From Mycobacterium sp. 1100029.7 (GTDB lineage Bacteria; Actinomycetota; Actinomycetes; Mycobacteriales; Mycobacteriaceae), in contig NZ_LZSC01000038.1 of NCBI RefSeq assembly GCF_001665235.1, positions 1-64,000 of the forward strand: DNA of 64,000 bases, in the 5' to 3' direction. A program made the position numbers and the translations under genes. The notes beneath the pieces are model-generated. The model did no database searches. It was not told where the DNA came from and was given only the letters and a program-made list of their open reading frames with translations. This document shows positions 43,219 through 53,400 of this stretch, one piece after another. Numbering within the stretch: the stretch's first letter is position 1; each line of letters starts with the position of its first letter.

Positions 43219-45390
43219 TCATCCGTCCGTTATGGCTTGATCGACCAATGCGCCCAGCACCGGCGCCAGCAGCTGCGCGTATTCGGTTGTGACATGGTTG
43301 TCGTCGCGAAACACCAGGGTGTTACCGACGATTACGGGGCAACGCGTCGCGGTGCAGAACAAGTCGGTGAGGTCCGCATAGTGGCCGCCATTGCCGGTGG
43401 TCGCCGCCCGTTCGGCGGCGATACCGCCGTCGCTGACCGCGGCCGCACGAGTGGGCGCGCACACGGTGGCGTCGTCGAGATGGCCGGACAAACAGGTGGG
43501 CACCGGTGCCTGCGGATCCGGGGCGGGCCCCAGGACCAGAACGGTCGCACCGGTACGGCGCAGCTGTGCGACGGTGCGGCCCAGGGTCTCGATCCACGCC
43601 GGGTCATAGGACACGAAACCGAAATCGCCGCCGTAGCGCCGGCTCATGTCCAGCACCACCAGCCGTGGGTGCTCGGCCGCCACCCGGGCCAGGACCTGGC
43701 CGCGCCACTGTTCGCACTCGGTGTACTCGCGGCCCAGATACGGGCTGTCGATGGGCAGGTCCTGTACGGGGCAGGTCACCTTGGCCATCGTCTCCAGCCG
43801 CCAGTGCCGCTGCTCGGAGACCTGCTGGAAGGCCGGATTCCACATCGCCGCATGCGAATCGCCGATCAGGGCGACCGTCGTGGCCGAACCTGTCTCACCT
43901 GCCGCGCATTCAGCCTGCCCGACGTCGCGCCAGGATCGCACGCAGCCGTTGACGAAGACGGCCGCCTTGTCGGCCGGCGCCTGGGCCAGCGACGGGTCCA
44001 GGTTGGACGGGACGGCGTGCAACGTCGCCGCCACGGCCAGGGCGTCGCGGACCTGGGCGAAGGCCTGCGCGACGGCCGACTCCTGCGGGTCGCCGGCGTG
44101 CGGGCTGGGGCCGGGCAGCGCCAGGATGGTCGCCTTGGATGCCGCCGGACCGTGGCCGACCGGCACCGGGATGACCGTCAGCAGCAGCACGCACGCCGAC
44201 GCGGTGACGGCGGTGGCGATGCCGGCGACGGCCAGGCTCGCCTTCGCCGAGCGGCGCAGCGCAGCGGCGAAACGGCCGGGGTTTTCCACCAGATGGAAGG
44301 TGATCACCGCGAGCCCGGCGGAGACAGCGGTCGCGGCCAGTCGCGCCGGCAGCCCGGCGGGGTCACCCAGCAGCGGCGGCAGCAGCAACAGCACCGGCCA
44401 GTGCCAGAGGTACCAGGAGTAGGACACCCGCCCGATCGCTCGCAGCGCCGGCTGGCACAGCAGGCGACCGACGCCCAGGCTGCGGGTGACGCTCCCGCCG
44501 CCGATCACCAGCGCGGTGCCCAGCACGGGCAGCAGTGCGGCGGTGCCGGGGTAGGGCGTGGCGGGGCCCAGCTGGGTGCAGGTCAACACGATCAGCGCGA
44601 CGCCGCCCCACCCGACGACCGCCGCGGGCAGCAGCGGCAGCCGGCGCCACTGCTCGATCGACAGCGCGACCAGGCCACCGATGGCCAGCTCCCAGGCGCG
44701 GGTGGGCAGCGAGAAGAACGCCCACGGCGGTGAGGCGCGGGTCCACAGCACTGCCGCCGCCAGCGAGGCCGTAGCGACCGCCGCCAGCACCGCGGCGTAC
44801 GGCCAGGTCTGCGCGGCGGCCCCGCGCCGGGTCCGGCCGATCAGCCAGGCGGTGGCGACGATCAACACCGGCCACACCAGATAGAACTGCTCCTCGACCC
44901 CGAGTGACCAGTAGTGCTGGAACGGCGACGGCATGTCGGCGTTCAGGTAGTCGGTGCCCTGGATGGCGAACCGGTAGTTGCCGACGTAGAGCGCGCTGGC
45001 GATGCCGTCGAGAAAGACGTTGCGCGCCTGCAGCGGCGGCAACACGATGGCTGCCGCCATCGCGGTGATGACGGCGACGGTGGCCGCGGCCGGCAACAGG
45101 CGCCGCGCGCGGGCTCCGTAAAAACGGCCCAGCGCAACGGTATTGGTGGTGCTGACCTCACGCCAGAGCAGGCCGGTGATCAGAAAGCCGGAGATGACGA
45201 AGAACACGTCCACGCCGATGAAGCCGCCGGCGGCACCGGGGATGCCCGCGTGGTAGAGCACGACGGCGACCACCGCGACGGCCCGCAGGCCCTCGATGTC
45301 CGGACGGAAGCCCCGCCGCTGGATTTGTCGGGCAGGGCTGTCGCCCGCTCCTGAGGGCGGGCTGGCGGTGGTTTCCTGCCGGACTGCCAT
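43219..45390 (-). CDS. Fused acyltransferase-3 / SGNH membrane protein (OafA-like)
   Basis: 723-residue membrane protein. The N-terminal AT3 domain (about 25-370, ten or more helices) begins RGFRPDIEGLRAVAVVAVVL with the catalytic YHAG histidine, then GGFIGVDVFFVISGFLIT and the WSLGVEEQFYLVWP signature. The C-terminal SGNH domain lies outside the membrane (about 470-723): VALIGDSHAAMWNPAF, LVVLDMSRRYG and DDNHVTTEYAQLLAP. It probably adds and hands on acyl groups to an envelope glycan. The start at 45390 is chosen for position; an open leader reaches 45459, overlapping the esterase gene. It is 20 bp downstream of the esterase gene. Confidence 0.9.
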   Translation of the reverse strand: MAVRQETTASPPSGAGDSPARQIQRRGFRPDIEGLRAVAVVAVVLYHAGIPGAAGGFIGVDVFFVISGFLITGLLWREVSTTNTVALGRFYGARARRLLPAAATVAVITAMAAAIVLPPLQARNVFLDGIASALYVGNYRFAIQGTDYLNADMPSPFQHYWSLGVEEQFYLVWPVLIVATAWLIGRTRRGAAAQTWPYAAVLAAVATASLAAAVLWTRASPPWAFFSLPTRAWELAIGGLVALSIEQWRRLPLLPAAVVGWGGVALIVLTCTQLGPATPYPGTAALLPVLGTALVIGGGSVTRSLGVGRLLCQPALRAIGRVSYSWYLWHWPVLLLLPPLLGDPAGLPARLAATAVSAGLAVITFHLVENPGRFAAALRRSAKASLAVAGIATAVTASACVLLLTVIPVPVGHGPAASKATILALPGPSPHAGDPQESAVAQAFAQVRDALAVAATLHAVPSNLDPSLAQAPADKAAVFVNGCVRSWRDVGQAECAAGETGSATTVALIGDSHAAMWNPAFQQVSEQRHWRLETMAKVTCPVQDLPIDSPYLGREYTECEQWRGQVLARVAAEHPRLVVLDMSRRYGGDFGFVSYDPAWIETLGRTVAQLRRTGATVLVLGPAPDPQAPVPTCLSGHLDDATVCAPTRAAAVSDGGIAAERAATTGNGGHYADLTDLFCTATRCPVIVGNTLVFRDDNHVTTEYAQLLAPVLGALVDQAITDG

Positions 45391-45410
45391 GCCTTTGTTG
45401 GGATGCCTCG

Positions 45411-46286
45411 CTAGGTTGCCAGCCAGGAAAGCTCGCCGGGTAATTGCAAACGCCACCACGTCATGTCGTGGCCGCCGACCGTGAAGCTTACCGCCGGCGG
45501 CGTTTTGAGCTGGCTCACGAATTGGCGTGTCGCGGGATAGAAACGGTCGAATGTCCCGCAGTCCACCCGTAGCGGAATCTGCGACAGCGCCGGCAGTCCC
45601 AGGACGCTGTTCGTTGTCCAGTCTTCTTCGCTGTCAAACGCTTTGGGTGCGCAGTCAGCGTAGGACGTGTACAGCGCCGGGCTGATCGCGCAGATCCCGG
45701 CGGTCCGCGACGGCCCCAGCTTGGCGCCCAGGTGCAGTGCCCCGTAGCCGCCCATCGACCAGCCCAGGAAGCCCACCCGCGAGGTGTCCAGGCCCATCGA
45801 ACCCAGCATCGGCAACAGCTCGTCGAGGACCATCGCACCGGAGTCGGTGCCGTCGGCCCGCTTATGCCAGTAGGAGTCGCTGCCGCCGTCGACACCGACC
45901 ACCGCGAAGGGCGGCTTACCGTCCTTGACCAACCGGGCCAGCGCGTCCTCGACACCGCAGTCGAGCATCATGTTCGCGTCGCCGTCCTTGCCGTGCAGCG
46001 CGATCACCGGCCGCAGCAATCCGCTCTGCGACGTCTGCCCGGGCGGCAGCGCGATCACCCAGTTGGTCTTGACACCGCCGCGCGCCTTCGAGAGGAACGA
46101 GCCCGCCAGTCGGTTGGGCAGATTGCTGCTCGCGGTCGACGGTTCGACTGGGGAGGGCAATGGCGCCGCTTGCGGTTCGAGCGGATCCAGCCAGGCGCTC
46201 AAAGCCCACGCGCCCGCGGCCGCGACGCTGGCACTGGCGCCCATTCGCAGCACCGCGCGGCGGTTCAGATCAGGCACGACGGTCAT
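45411..46286 (-). CDS. Secreted alpha/beta hydrolase esterase (Rv0519c-like)
   Basis: 291-residue exported esterase, related to the antigen 85/EstA-type fold. The N-terminus NRRAVLRMGASASVAAAGAW looks like a Tat signal peptide (twin arginines then a hydrophobic stretch). The nucleophile elbow is GFLGWSMGGYG. The oxyanion region is VIALHGKDGDA, and the late GGHDMTWWR supplies the histidine. It probably acts on envelope lipid esters. It is followed after 20 bp by the fused acyltransferase gene on the same strand, suggesting acylation and deacylation of one target. Confidence 0.87.
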   Translation of the reverse strand: MTVVPDLNRRAVLRMGASASVAAAGAWALSAWLDPLEPQAAPLPSPVEPSTASSNLPNRLAGSFLSKARGGVKTNWVIALPPGQTSQSGLLRPVIALHGKDGDANMMLDCGVEDALARLVKDGKPPFAVVGVDGGSDSYWHKRADGTDSGAMVLDELLPMLGSMGLDTSRVGFLGWSMGGYGALHLGAKLGPSRTAGICAISPALYTSYADCAPKAFDSEEDWTTNSVLGLPALSQIPLRVDCGTFDRFYPATRQFVSQLKTPPAVSFTVGGHDMTWWRLQLPGELSWLAT

Positions 46287-46489
46287 GATGCCGCCCCCAG
46301 AGCGGGTTTTTGAGCCCGTCTCCGGGTTTGCAAGGGCATTGTGATGCGGCAGTCACCGCGCAGTTACGCACTGCGCCAAACGTCATCGAGCGGAATTGAA
46401 TCTGCCAGTTTTCAACCCTCGCGCTCCACAGACGGCTTCGGGGACGCTGGAGCTTTCGTGCATGGCTTGGCAAAGCGAAAGAGGATTGG

Positions 46490-47635
46490 ATGAGTCTGGC
46501 GTTTCACTGGTTTCTGCCGACATACGGGGATTCGCGCAACCTCGTCGCCGGTGGGCATGGCACCGCGATGCATGGTGACCGGCCCGCGACGTTGCGCTAT
46601 CTGCACCAGATTTGCGCCGCCGCCGAGGACAACGGCTTTGAGGCGGTGCTCACGCCGACCGGATTGTGGTGCGAGGACGCCTGGCTGACGACGGCGATGC
46701 TAATCGAGCGCACCGAGACGCTGAAGTTCCTGGTCGCGTTCCGCCCGGGTGTGATCAGCCCCACCCTGGCCGCGCAGATGGCCGGAACGTTCCAGCGGCA
46801 CTCCGAGGGGCGGCTGCTGCTCAACGTCGTCACCGGCGGCGAGCCGCACGAGCAGCGGGCTTACGGCGACTTCCTGGACAAACAGGCGCGTTATGCACGG
46901 ACCGCGGAGTTCTTGGACGTGGTGCGGCAGCTGTGGACCTCGAACGAGCCGGTGACCTTCACCGGCGATCACATCCAGGTCGAAGGCGCGCAGCTGAACA
47001 ACCCGCCCGACCCGATCCCCGCGGTGTTCTTCGGCGGATCGTCGGGCTCGGCCGGACCCGTGGCCGCCAAGTACTCCGACGTCTACCTCACCTGGGGCGA
47101 GCCGCTGCCGGCTGTGCGGGAAAAGCTGGATTGGGTTCGCGGGCTGGCCGCCGATGCCGGCCGGACGCTGCAATTCGGTCTGCGCATCCACGTGATCAGC
47201 CGCCCCACCGCCGAGGAAGCGTGGGCCGAGGCCGACCGCCTGCTGTCGGCCATCGATCCCGCAGACATCGAGCGAGTGCAGTCCAGCCTGGCGCGCAGCG
47301 AATCCGAAGGCCAGCAACGCATGCTGAAGTTGCACGGCGGCAAGGACAATGAGCTGCTGATCGCGCCCAACCTGTGGGCGGGCGTCGGCCTGGTGCGCGG
47401 GGGCGCGGGCACCGCGCTGGTCGGATCGCACGAGGAGGTCGCCGATCGGCTGATCGAATACGCCGACCTCGGCATCGACCACTTCATCCTGTCGGGCTAC
47501 CCGCACCTGGAAGAGGCGTACTGGTTCGGCGAGGGGGTGCTGCCGCTGCTCGAGCGCCGCGGCGTGTGGAAGCACCCCAACCGCAAGTCTCAGCCGGCTG
47601 CGGCGACGCCGTTCGCGGCGGCCTCGGCGCAGTAG
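46490..47635 (+). CDS. ssuD: FMNH2-dependent alkanesulfonate monooxygenase, SsuD-like
   Basis: 381-residue cytosolic luciferase-like (LLM) monooxygenase that releases sulfite from alkanesulfonates. The N-terminus SLAFHWFLPTYGDSRN, then FLVAFRPGVISPTLAAQMAG, LLLNVVTGGEPHEQRAYGD, FFGGSSGSAGPVAAKYSDVY and FILSGYPHLEEAYWFGEGVLP are typical SsuD blocks. No SsuE reductase or SsuABC transporter is adjacent; an MFS gene follows after 2 bp. It is not present at this place in M. tuberculosis as I recall. GAAAGAGG precedes the ATG. Confidence 0.88.
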   Translation: MSLAFHWFLPTYGDSRNLVAGGHGTAMHGDRPATLRYLHQICAAAEDNGFEAVLTPTGLWCEDAWLTTAMLIERTETLKFLVAFRPGVISPTLAAQMAGTFQRHSEGRLLLNVVTGGEPHEQRAYGDFLDKQARYARTAEFLDVVRQLWTSNEPVTFTGDHIQVEGAQLNNPPDPIPAVFFGGSSGSAGPVAAKYSDVYLTWGEPLPAVREKLDWVRGLAADAGRTLQFGLRIHVISRPTAEEAWAEADRLLSAIDPADIERVQSSLARSESEGQQRMLKLHGGKDNELLIAPNLWAGVGLVRGGAGTALVGSHEEVADRLIEYADLGIDHFILSGYPHLEEAYWFGEGVLPLLERRGVWKHPNRKSQPAAATPFAAASAQ

Positions 47636-47637
47636 CC

Positions 47638-48978
47638 ATGGCGACGACCCTGCCCGACGCGGCGATAGCGGCGCCGGAGGCCGGCGACGAATCCGACGCC
47701 GACCGCCGTCGGCGCCTGCGCACCGTCGTAGCCGCGAGCCTGCTCGGCACCACGGTGGAGTGGTACGACTTCTTCCTCTACGCCACCGCCGCCGGGCTGG
47801 TCTTCAACAAGGTGTTCTTTCCCAACGCCAGCTCTCTGGTGGGCACGCTGCTGGCGTTCGCGACGTTCGCCGTCGGGTTCGTGATGCGGCCCATCGGCGG
47901 TCTGGTGTTCGGCCACATCGGCGACCGGATCGGCCGCAAGCGCAGCCTGGCGTTGACGATGCTGATCATGGGCGGCGCCACCGCGCTGATCGGGGCGTTG
48001 CCGAGCGCCGCCCAGATCGGAGTGTGGGCGCCGGTGCTGCTGCTGGTGCTGCGCGTGCTGCAGGGTTTCGCGCTGGGCGGCGAGTGGGGCGGTGCGGTGC
48101 TGCTGGCCGTCGAGCACAGCCCGGGCAACCGGCGCGGCCGCTACGGCGCGATTCCGCAGGTCGGGTTGGCGCTCGGATTAGCCTTGGGCACGGGGATTTT
48201 CGCGTTTCTACAGATCGCTCTGGGGCAGGCCGAGTTTCTGTCCTACGGCTGGCGCATCGGCTTCCTGCTCAGCGTCGTGCTGGTGGTGATCGGCGTCGTG
48301 GTGCGACTGCGGGTCGAGGAGACCCCGGCGTTTCGTCAGTTGAGCGACCTCGAGGCCGCCTCCACCGTGCCGATCCGCGAGATCATCCGCGAACCCCGCT
48401 CCCGGCGAAACACGTTGCTGGGACTGCTATCCCGCTGGGCCGAAGGCTCGGCCTTCAACACCTGGGGTGTGTTCGCGATCAGCTACGCCACCGGTGCGCT
48501 GGGCTTCAACAAGGTCTCGGTGCTGATCGTGGTCACGATCGCCGCCCTGCTGATGGCGGTGCTGCTGCCCGTCTCCGGCGCATTGACCGACCGCTACGGC
48601 GCACGCCGGGTGTACCTGGTGGGGGTGGCCCTCTACGGGCTGGCGACCTTCCCGGTGTTCGCCTTGTTCGGCACCAAGAGCCTGGTCTGGTTCGGCCTGG
48701 CGATGGTGCTGGTGTTCGGCGTCGTACACGCGTTGTTCTACGGCGCCCAGGGCACCCTGTACTCGTCGCTGTATCCCACCGGCACCCGCTACACCGGCCT
48801 GTCGTTCGTCTACCAGTTCTCCGGCGTGTACGCCTCCGGGGTGACGCCGATGATCCTCACCGCGCTGATCGCGGCCGCCGGCGGCACGCCTTGGCTGGCG
48901 TGCGGCTACCTGGTGGCGACGGCAGTCATCAGCGTGATCGCCACGGCCCTGATCCGCGACCGAGACCTGTACCTGTAG
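47638..48978 (+). CDS. MFS transporter, metabolite:H+ symporter (MHS) type
   Basis: 446-residue inner-membrane symporter with 12 predicted helices. MHS signatures: VVAASLLGTTVEWYDFFLYA, FGHIGDRIGRKRSLALTMLI, LQGFALGGEWGGAVLLAVEH and FLLSVVLVVIGVVVRLRVEETPAF. Relatives carry shikimate, proline/betaine or alpha-ketoglutarate. Tight coupling to ssuD (2-bp gap) suggests an organosulfonate or a related anion as substrate; this is inferred. Polar 40-residue N-terminal leader. Confidence 0.87.
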   Translation: MATTLPDAAIAAPEAGDESDADRRRRLRTVVAASLLGTTVEWYDFFLYATAAGLVFNKVFFPNASSLVGTLLAFATFAVGFVMRPIGGLVFGHIGDRIGRKRSLALTMLIMGGATALIGALPSAAQIGVWAPVLLLVLRVLQGFALGGEWGGAVLLAVEHSPGNRRGRYGAIPQVGLALGLALGTGIFAFLQIALGQAEFLSYGWRIGFLLSVVLVVIGVVVRLRVEETPAFRQLSDLEAASTVPIREIIREPRSRRNTLLGLLSRWAEGSAFNTWGVFAISYATGALGFNKVSVLIVVTIAALLMAVLLPVSGALTDRYGARRVYLVGVALYGLATFPVFALFGTKSLVWFGLAMVLVFGVVHALFYGAQGTLYSSLYPTGTRYTGLSFVYQFSGVYASGVTPMILTALIAAAGGTPWLACGYLVATAVISVIATALIRDRDLYL

Positions 48979-49030
48979 GTCCCTGTAGGTCCTTGTTGCT
49001 GCGGGCCGCCAAGCCCGCTAGCGTCCGGTC

Positions 49031-50425
49031 ATGCGGCGCACGCAACGCCAGGCCGGCTCCGGGTCGACGGACGACGATCCTGGGCTACCTAATCCTCAAC
49101 TACGTCAAGGCCTTTCGCAGCGACAGCTGAGCATGATCGCGCTCGGCGGGGTGATCGGCGCCGGATTGTTCGTCGGGTCGGGCGTGGTGATCCGCGATAC
49201 CGGGCCCGCGGCGTTCCTGACGTATGCGCTGTGCGGTCTGCTGGTCGTGCTGGTGATGCGGATGCTGGGCGAGATGGCGGCCGCGAATCCGTCGACGGGT
49301 TCGTTCGCGGATTACGCGGCCCAAGCACTCGGGGGCTGGGCCGGGTTTTCGGTGGGCTGGTTGTACTGGTACTTCTGGGTGATCGTCGTCGGCTTCGAGG
49401 CGGTGGCCGGCGGCAAGGTTCTCAACTACTGGTTCCACGCGCCGCTGTGGGTGCTGTCGCTGTGCCTGATGGTGCTGATGACCGCGACGAATCTGTTCTC
49501 GGTGACGTCATTCGGCGAATTCGAATTCTGGTTCGCCGGAATCAAAGTCGCGACCATCGTGATCTTTCTCGGCATTGGCGTGGTGTTCGTCTCGGGGCTG
49601 TGGCCCGGCCACCACGGCGGGTTCGCCAACCTGACCGACCAGGGCGGCTTCTTTCCGCGAGGCATCGGCGCGGTGTTCGCCGCGATCGTGGTGGTGATCT
49701 TCTCGATGGTGGGCGCCGAGATCGTCACGATCGCCGCGGCGGAAAGTCGCGACCCGGCGCGGGCGGTCCAGCGGGCGACCCGATCGGTGGTCGCGCGTAT
49801 CGGAATCTTCTACGTCGGTTCGGTTTTCCTGCTCGTCGTGATCCTGCCGTGGAATTCGGTGGAGCTGGGCGCGTCGCCCTACGTCGCGGCGTTCACACAC
49901 ATCGGCCTGGCCGGTGCGGACCAGGTGATGAACGCGGTGGTGCTCACCGCGGTGCTGTCCTGCCTGAACTCCGGCCTGTACACGGCGTCGCGCATGCTGT
50001 TCGTCCTCGCCGGCCGTGGCGAGGCGCCGATGCGGCTGGTCAAACTCAGTGGGCGCGGCGTGCCGCACATCGCGATCCTGTTCTCGTCGGCGATCGGCTT
50101 CCTGTGCGTGCTCATGTCGTGGCTGTCGCCGCGCACCGTTTTTCTGTTTCTGCTCAACTCATCTGGCGCGATCATCTTGTTCGTCTACTGGCTGATCGCG
50201 CTGTCGCAGATCATCCTGCGGCGTCGCACCCCCGCCGACGAACTGCAGGTGAAAATGTGGTTCTTTCCGGTGCTGTCGTTGCTTACCCTGGCCGGGATCA
50301 CCGCTGTGCTGGTGCAGATGGCGTTCGACCACTCGACACGCAGTCAGCTGTGGCTCAGCCTGCTGTCGTGGGCGGTGGTGTTGGGCGTCTACGCCGTCGC
50401 CCGCGCCCGGGAGCGCGTCGGCTAG
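49031..50425 (+). CDS. gabP: APC-family amino acid permease, GabP-like (Rv0522)
   Basis: 464-residue membrane permease with 12 helices, of the amino acid transporter family that includes GabP, AroP and ProY. It has LSMIALGGVIGAGLFVGSGV (helix 1 with the GAGLF substrate loop), EMAAANPSTGSFADYAAQAL and AAESRDPARAVQRATRSV. Assigned GabP by position and likeness; GABA is the presumed but unproven substrate. The polar N-terminal leader of about 30 residues makes ATG at 49133 a possible shorter start. Its stop overlaps the convergent reductase gene by 4 bp. Confidence 0.85.
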   Translation: MRRTQRQAGSGSTDDDPGLPNPQLRQGLSQRQLSMIALGGVIGAGLFVGSGVVIRDTGPAAFLTYALCGLLVVLVMRMLGEMAAANPSTGSFADYAAQALGGWAGFSVGWLYWYFWVIVVGFEAVAGGKVLNYWFHAPLWVLSLCLMVLMTATNLFSVTSFGEFEFWFAGIKVATIVIFLGIGVVFVSGLWPGHHGGFANLTDQGGFFPRGIGAVFAAIVVVIFSMVGAEIVTIAAAESRDPARAVQRATRSVVARIGIFYVGSVFLLVVILPWNSVELGASPYVAAFTHIGLAGADQVMNAVVLTAVLSCLNSGLYTASRMLFVLAGRGEAPMRLVKLSGRGVPHIAILFSSAIGFLCVLMSWLSPRTVFLFLLNSSGAIILFVYWLIALSQIILRRRTPADELQVKMWFFPVLSLLTLAGITAVLVQMAFDHSTRSQLWLSLLSWAVVLGVYAVARARERVG

Positions 50426-53400
50426 CCCACCCCTGCCTGGGCGCGGGCGTCGAGCAGGCCCAGGTGCCGTAGATCGTCGACATATTTGTCGATCAACGCC
50501 TCGGTGATGTGCGGCACGTCGTTCGTGCTGCCAATCTTCGCCGATTGCACTGCGGCACGGAACTTGTCGGCGGGCATCTCGGTGCCCAGGGTCGGTTGAC
50601 CGGGCTTGGCGTAGGCGCTCATCAGCGGCAGCAGCGATGCCTTGCGCTGGGCATCCGGCAGTGCCTGCATCGCGGCGTCGAATCGGACGAGCCACTCGTC
50701 GTAGTCGTCGATGCGCTCGATGTGATGACCCGCCGCGATCAGCCAGTCGACGAAGGTGTCCAAAGAAATGCCGTCGTCGTGGGTGTTGAGCACGTTGTAG
50801 GTGCGATACCCCTCGCGGGCGAGTGCGCCCAGCGTGGTGATGGCCTCGGCGGTGAAATCGGCCGGCAGCCCGTCGTAATGGGCCCGCTGCGGGTTGCCGG
50901 AGGCGTCCAGCTGATAGAACGACCGCGGCGCCAAGCCCGTGGCGACCACACTGAGGATCAGGCGGGTGAACATGTCGGGCACGTTGAGCTGGCCGACGAA
51001 CCGGCTGTGCGCCAGGATCATGTCGGATCGGAAGACCGCGACCGGCACGCCGCACAGGTCGTGCGCCTCGCGCAGCAGCACTTCACCGGCCCACTTGCTG
51101 GTCGCATACCCGCTGGCATAGGACTCGTCCAGCGACCGCGACGGGCTGGCCGAGCGTACGTCGGCGTCCTCGCCGAGGAAGGTGCCGTCCGGCAGCGCCG
51201 TCACCGCGACAGTGGAGATGTAGTTGATCTCCTTCAGCCGGTTGGTGATCGCCAGCTTGACGATCTCGGCGGTGCCGACCACGTTGGGCCCGAGAAGTTG
51301 GCTGTAGGGCAGCACATGGTTGACCAGCGCCGCCGAGTGCACGATCAGGTCTACCGACTCGGTGAGCCGGGTGTAGGTGGGCACGTCCAGGCCGAGATTG
51401 GGCGCACCCACGTCACCGACGAGGACCTGCAGATGATCGGCGGCCAATTGCCGGAACCGCGTGGACAATTCGTCGTCGCCGCTGTCGATGGCCGCATCGA
51501 TGCGGTGCCGCGCGGCGATCGGGTCGGCGCCGCGGGCCAGGCAGATCACCGTGCCTCCGGTCGGCGCCAGGCGTTCGAGCCACTCCAGGCACAGGAACCT
51601 GCCGAGATAACCGTTCGCGCCGGTGATCAGGACCGTCTGGATATCACCGGTGGCCGCCGGCAGGCCGGGCGCGCTGACCAATGTGTCGTCGTCGAGAAAC
51701 TTGCCCAACGTCAAATCGGCGGCCCGCGCCACCGTGGCCCCGCGGCCGTGCACGGACGCGAACGTGGGCCGGCTTGACTCGTTAGTCCGTTCTCCGTCAA
51801 CGTAATTCGCGACGGTGGCGAGGGTGGCCGTCGGGCTGACGATCGTCTGCACCGGAACGTCGATCGAAAAGACCGCTTCCAGCAGGGTGGCGAAGGAGAA
51901 GGCGGACAACGAATCACCGCCAAGTTCAATGAATTTCGCATCCGTGTCCAGGCTGGTGGCACCCGACAGGCCCAGGGTGAGTGCCGCGGCACGGCGGACG
52001 GTGTCGATGGTGGGCAGGTCGCGGCTGGCCGCCCGCAGCTCCTCGATCTGATTGCCCTGGCCGGCCTCGATGTCGGCGTACATCGCCTCCAGGCGCGGGC
52101 CGTAGTGTGCTTTGAGCGCCGGACGCAGCAATTTGCCCACCCCGGACAGCAGCCCGTTTTCCCGGGTGAACCGCTCCGGCTCCAAAACAAAGTCCCGGGG
52201 AATCTCGTAGGAATTCAGTCGGGCGTCGGCGGCGATGCGCTGCAACGACTCCGCGATCAGGGCGCGGGCGTCCCCGTCGCCGACCGCGTCGGCATTGGGG
52301 ACGACCACCGCGAGCAGGAAGGGTTGTTCACTGCTGCCGTAGAGAAAGATCTGCCGAATGTAGGGGCTCGTCGAAAAGGTGGCCTCCAATTGGGACACCG
52401 CCACGAATTCGCCTTGCGAGAGTTTGATCACGTTGTTGCTGCGGTCCAGATACATCAGGCGGTCCGGGCCGAGTTCGGCCATGATGTCACCGGTCTTGTA
52501 GAACCCGTCCTCGTCGAAGATCTGCGCCGACAGCTCCGGGTGGCGGAAGTACCCGGGAATGACGTTGCTGGCCTTGATGTAAAGCTCTCCGCGGGGATGG
52601 GGCTGGTCGGTGGTGAGGTAGCCCAGCTCGGGAACGTCGACGAGTTTGTAGTCGGTCACCGGCGGGCGCCGCAGGACGCCGTTGCGCAAGATGCCGCCGC
52701 CGGTCTCGGTGGAGCCGTAGCCGTCGGCCACCGGGACGTCGAGCAGCGATTCCATGAACGCGTGCATCTGCTTGGACAGTGGGGCGCTGCCGCACATCGC
52801 CGATACCACGCGGCCACCCAGAAAGTCTTGCCGCAGTTCGCTTTTCACCCGGTCCTCGACGTTGGGCTCATCGGGTGGTCGCTGGTCGAGTTCCTTGCGG
52901 TAGCGCCGGAAGAACATGTCACACACCCGCGGCACCAAATTCAGGGCGGTCGGGCGGACCAGCGTGATGTCGTCGAACAACGTGGACATGTCGCTCTTGG
53001 CCGCGAAGTAACCGATGCCGCCGGAGGCCAGGGTGGCGATCAGCCATTCCAGCCCGTAGACGTGGCTGAGCGGCATGTACTGCAAGTGAATCGCCGGGAT
53101 CTGCCGGCCGATGTCCACCGACGGACTGTATGGGCGTTGCCAGATCCGGGTCATCATGTCGGTGGTGTACATCGCCCCCTTCGGGGTACCGGTGCTTCCC
53201 GACGTGTAAATCAGTGTGGCGAGCGGACTTTCGTCATCATTGGGAACGAATGCCGGTCCGGCCGGGGCGCCGCTGCCAAGCTCGTCGGCGAGCGAGACCA
53301 AATCCACTGGGCGCCCGGCGGTGTGCAAGCGAGCGCGCGCCTGCTCGAAACGGTCGCGCTGCGCGTCGTCCTCGCTGGTGTAGTCGAAAACGACCACGCG

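Noticed and set aside
43180..44733. 517-codon plus-strand frame within the fused acyltransferase gene
   Set aside because: The minus-strand frame has AT3 and SGNH signatures; the plus-strand product is low-complexity.
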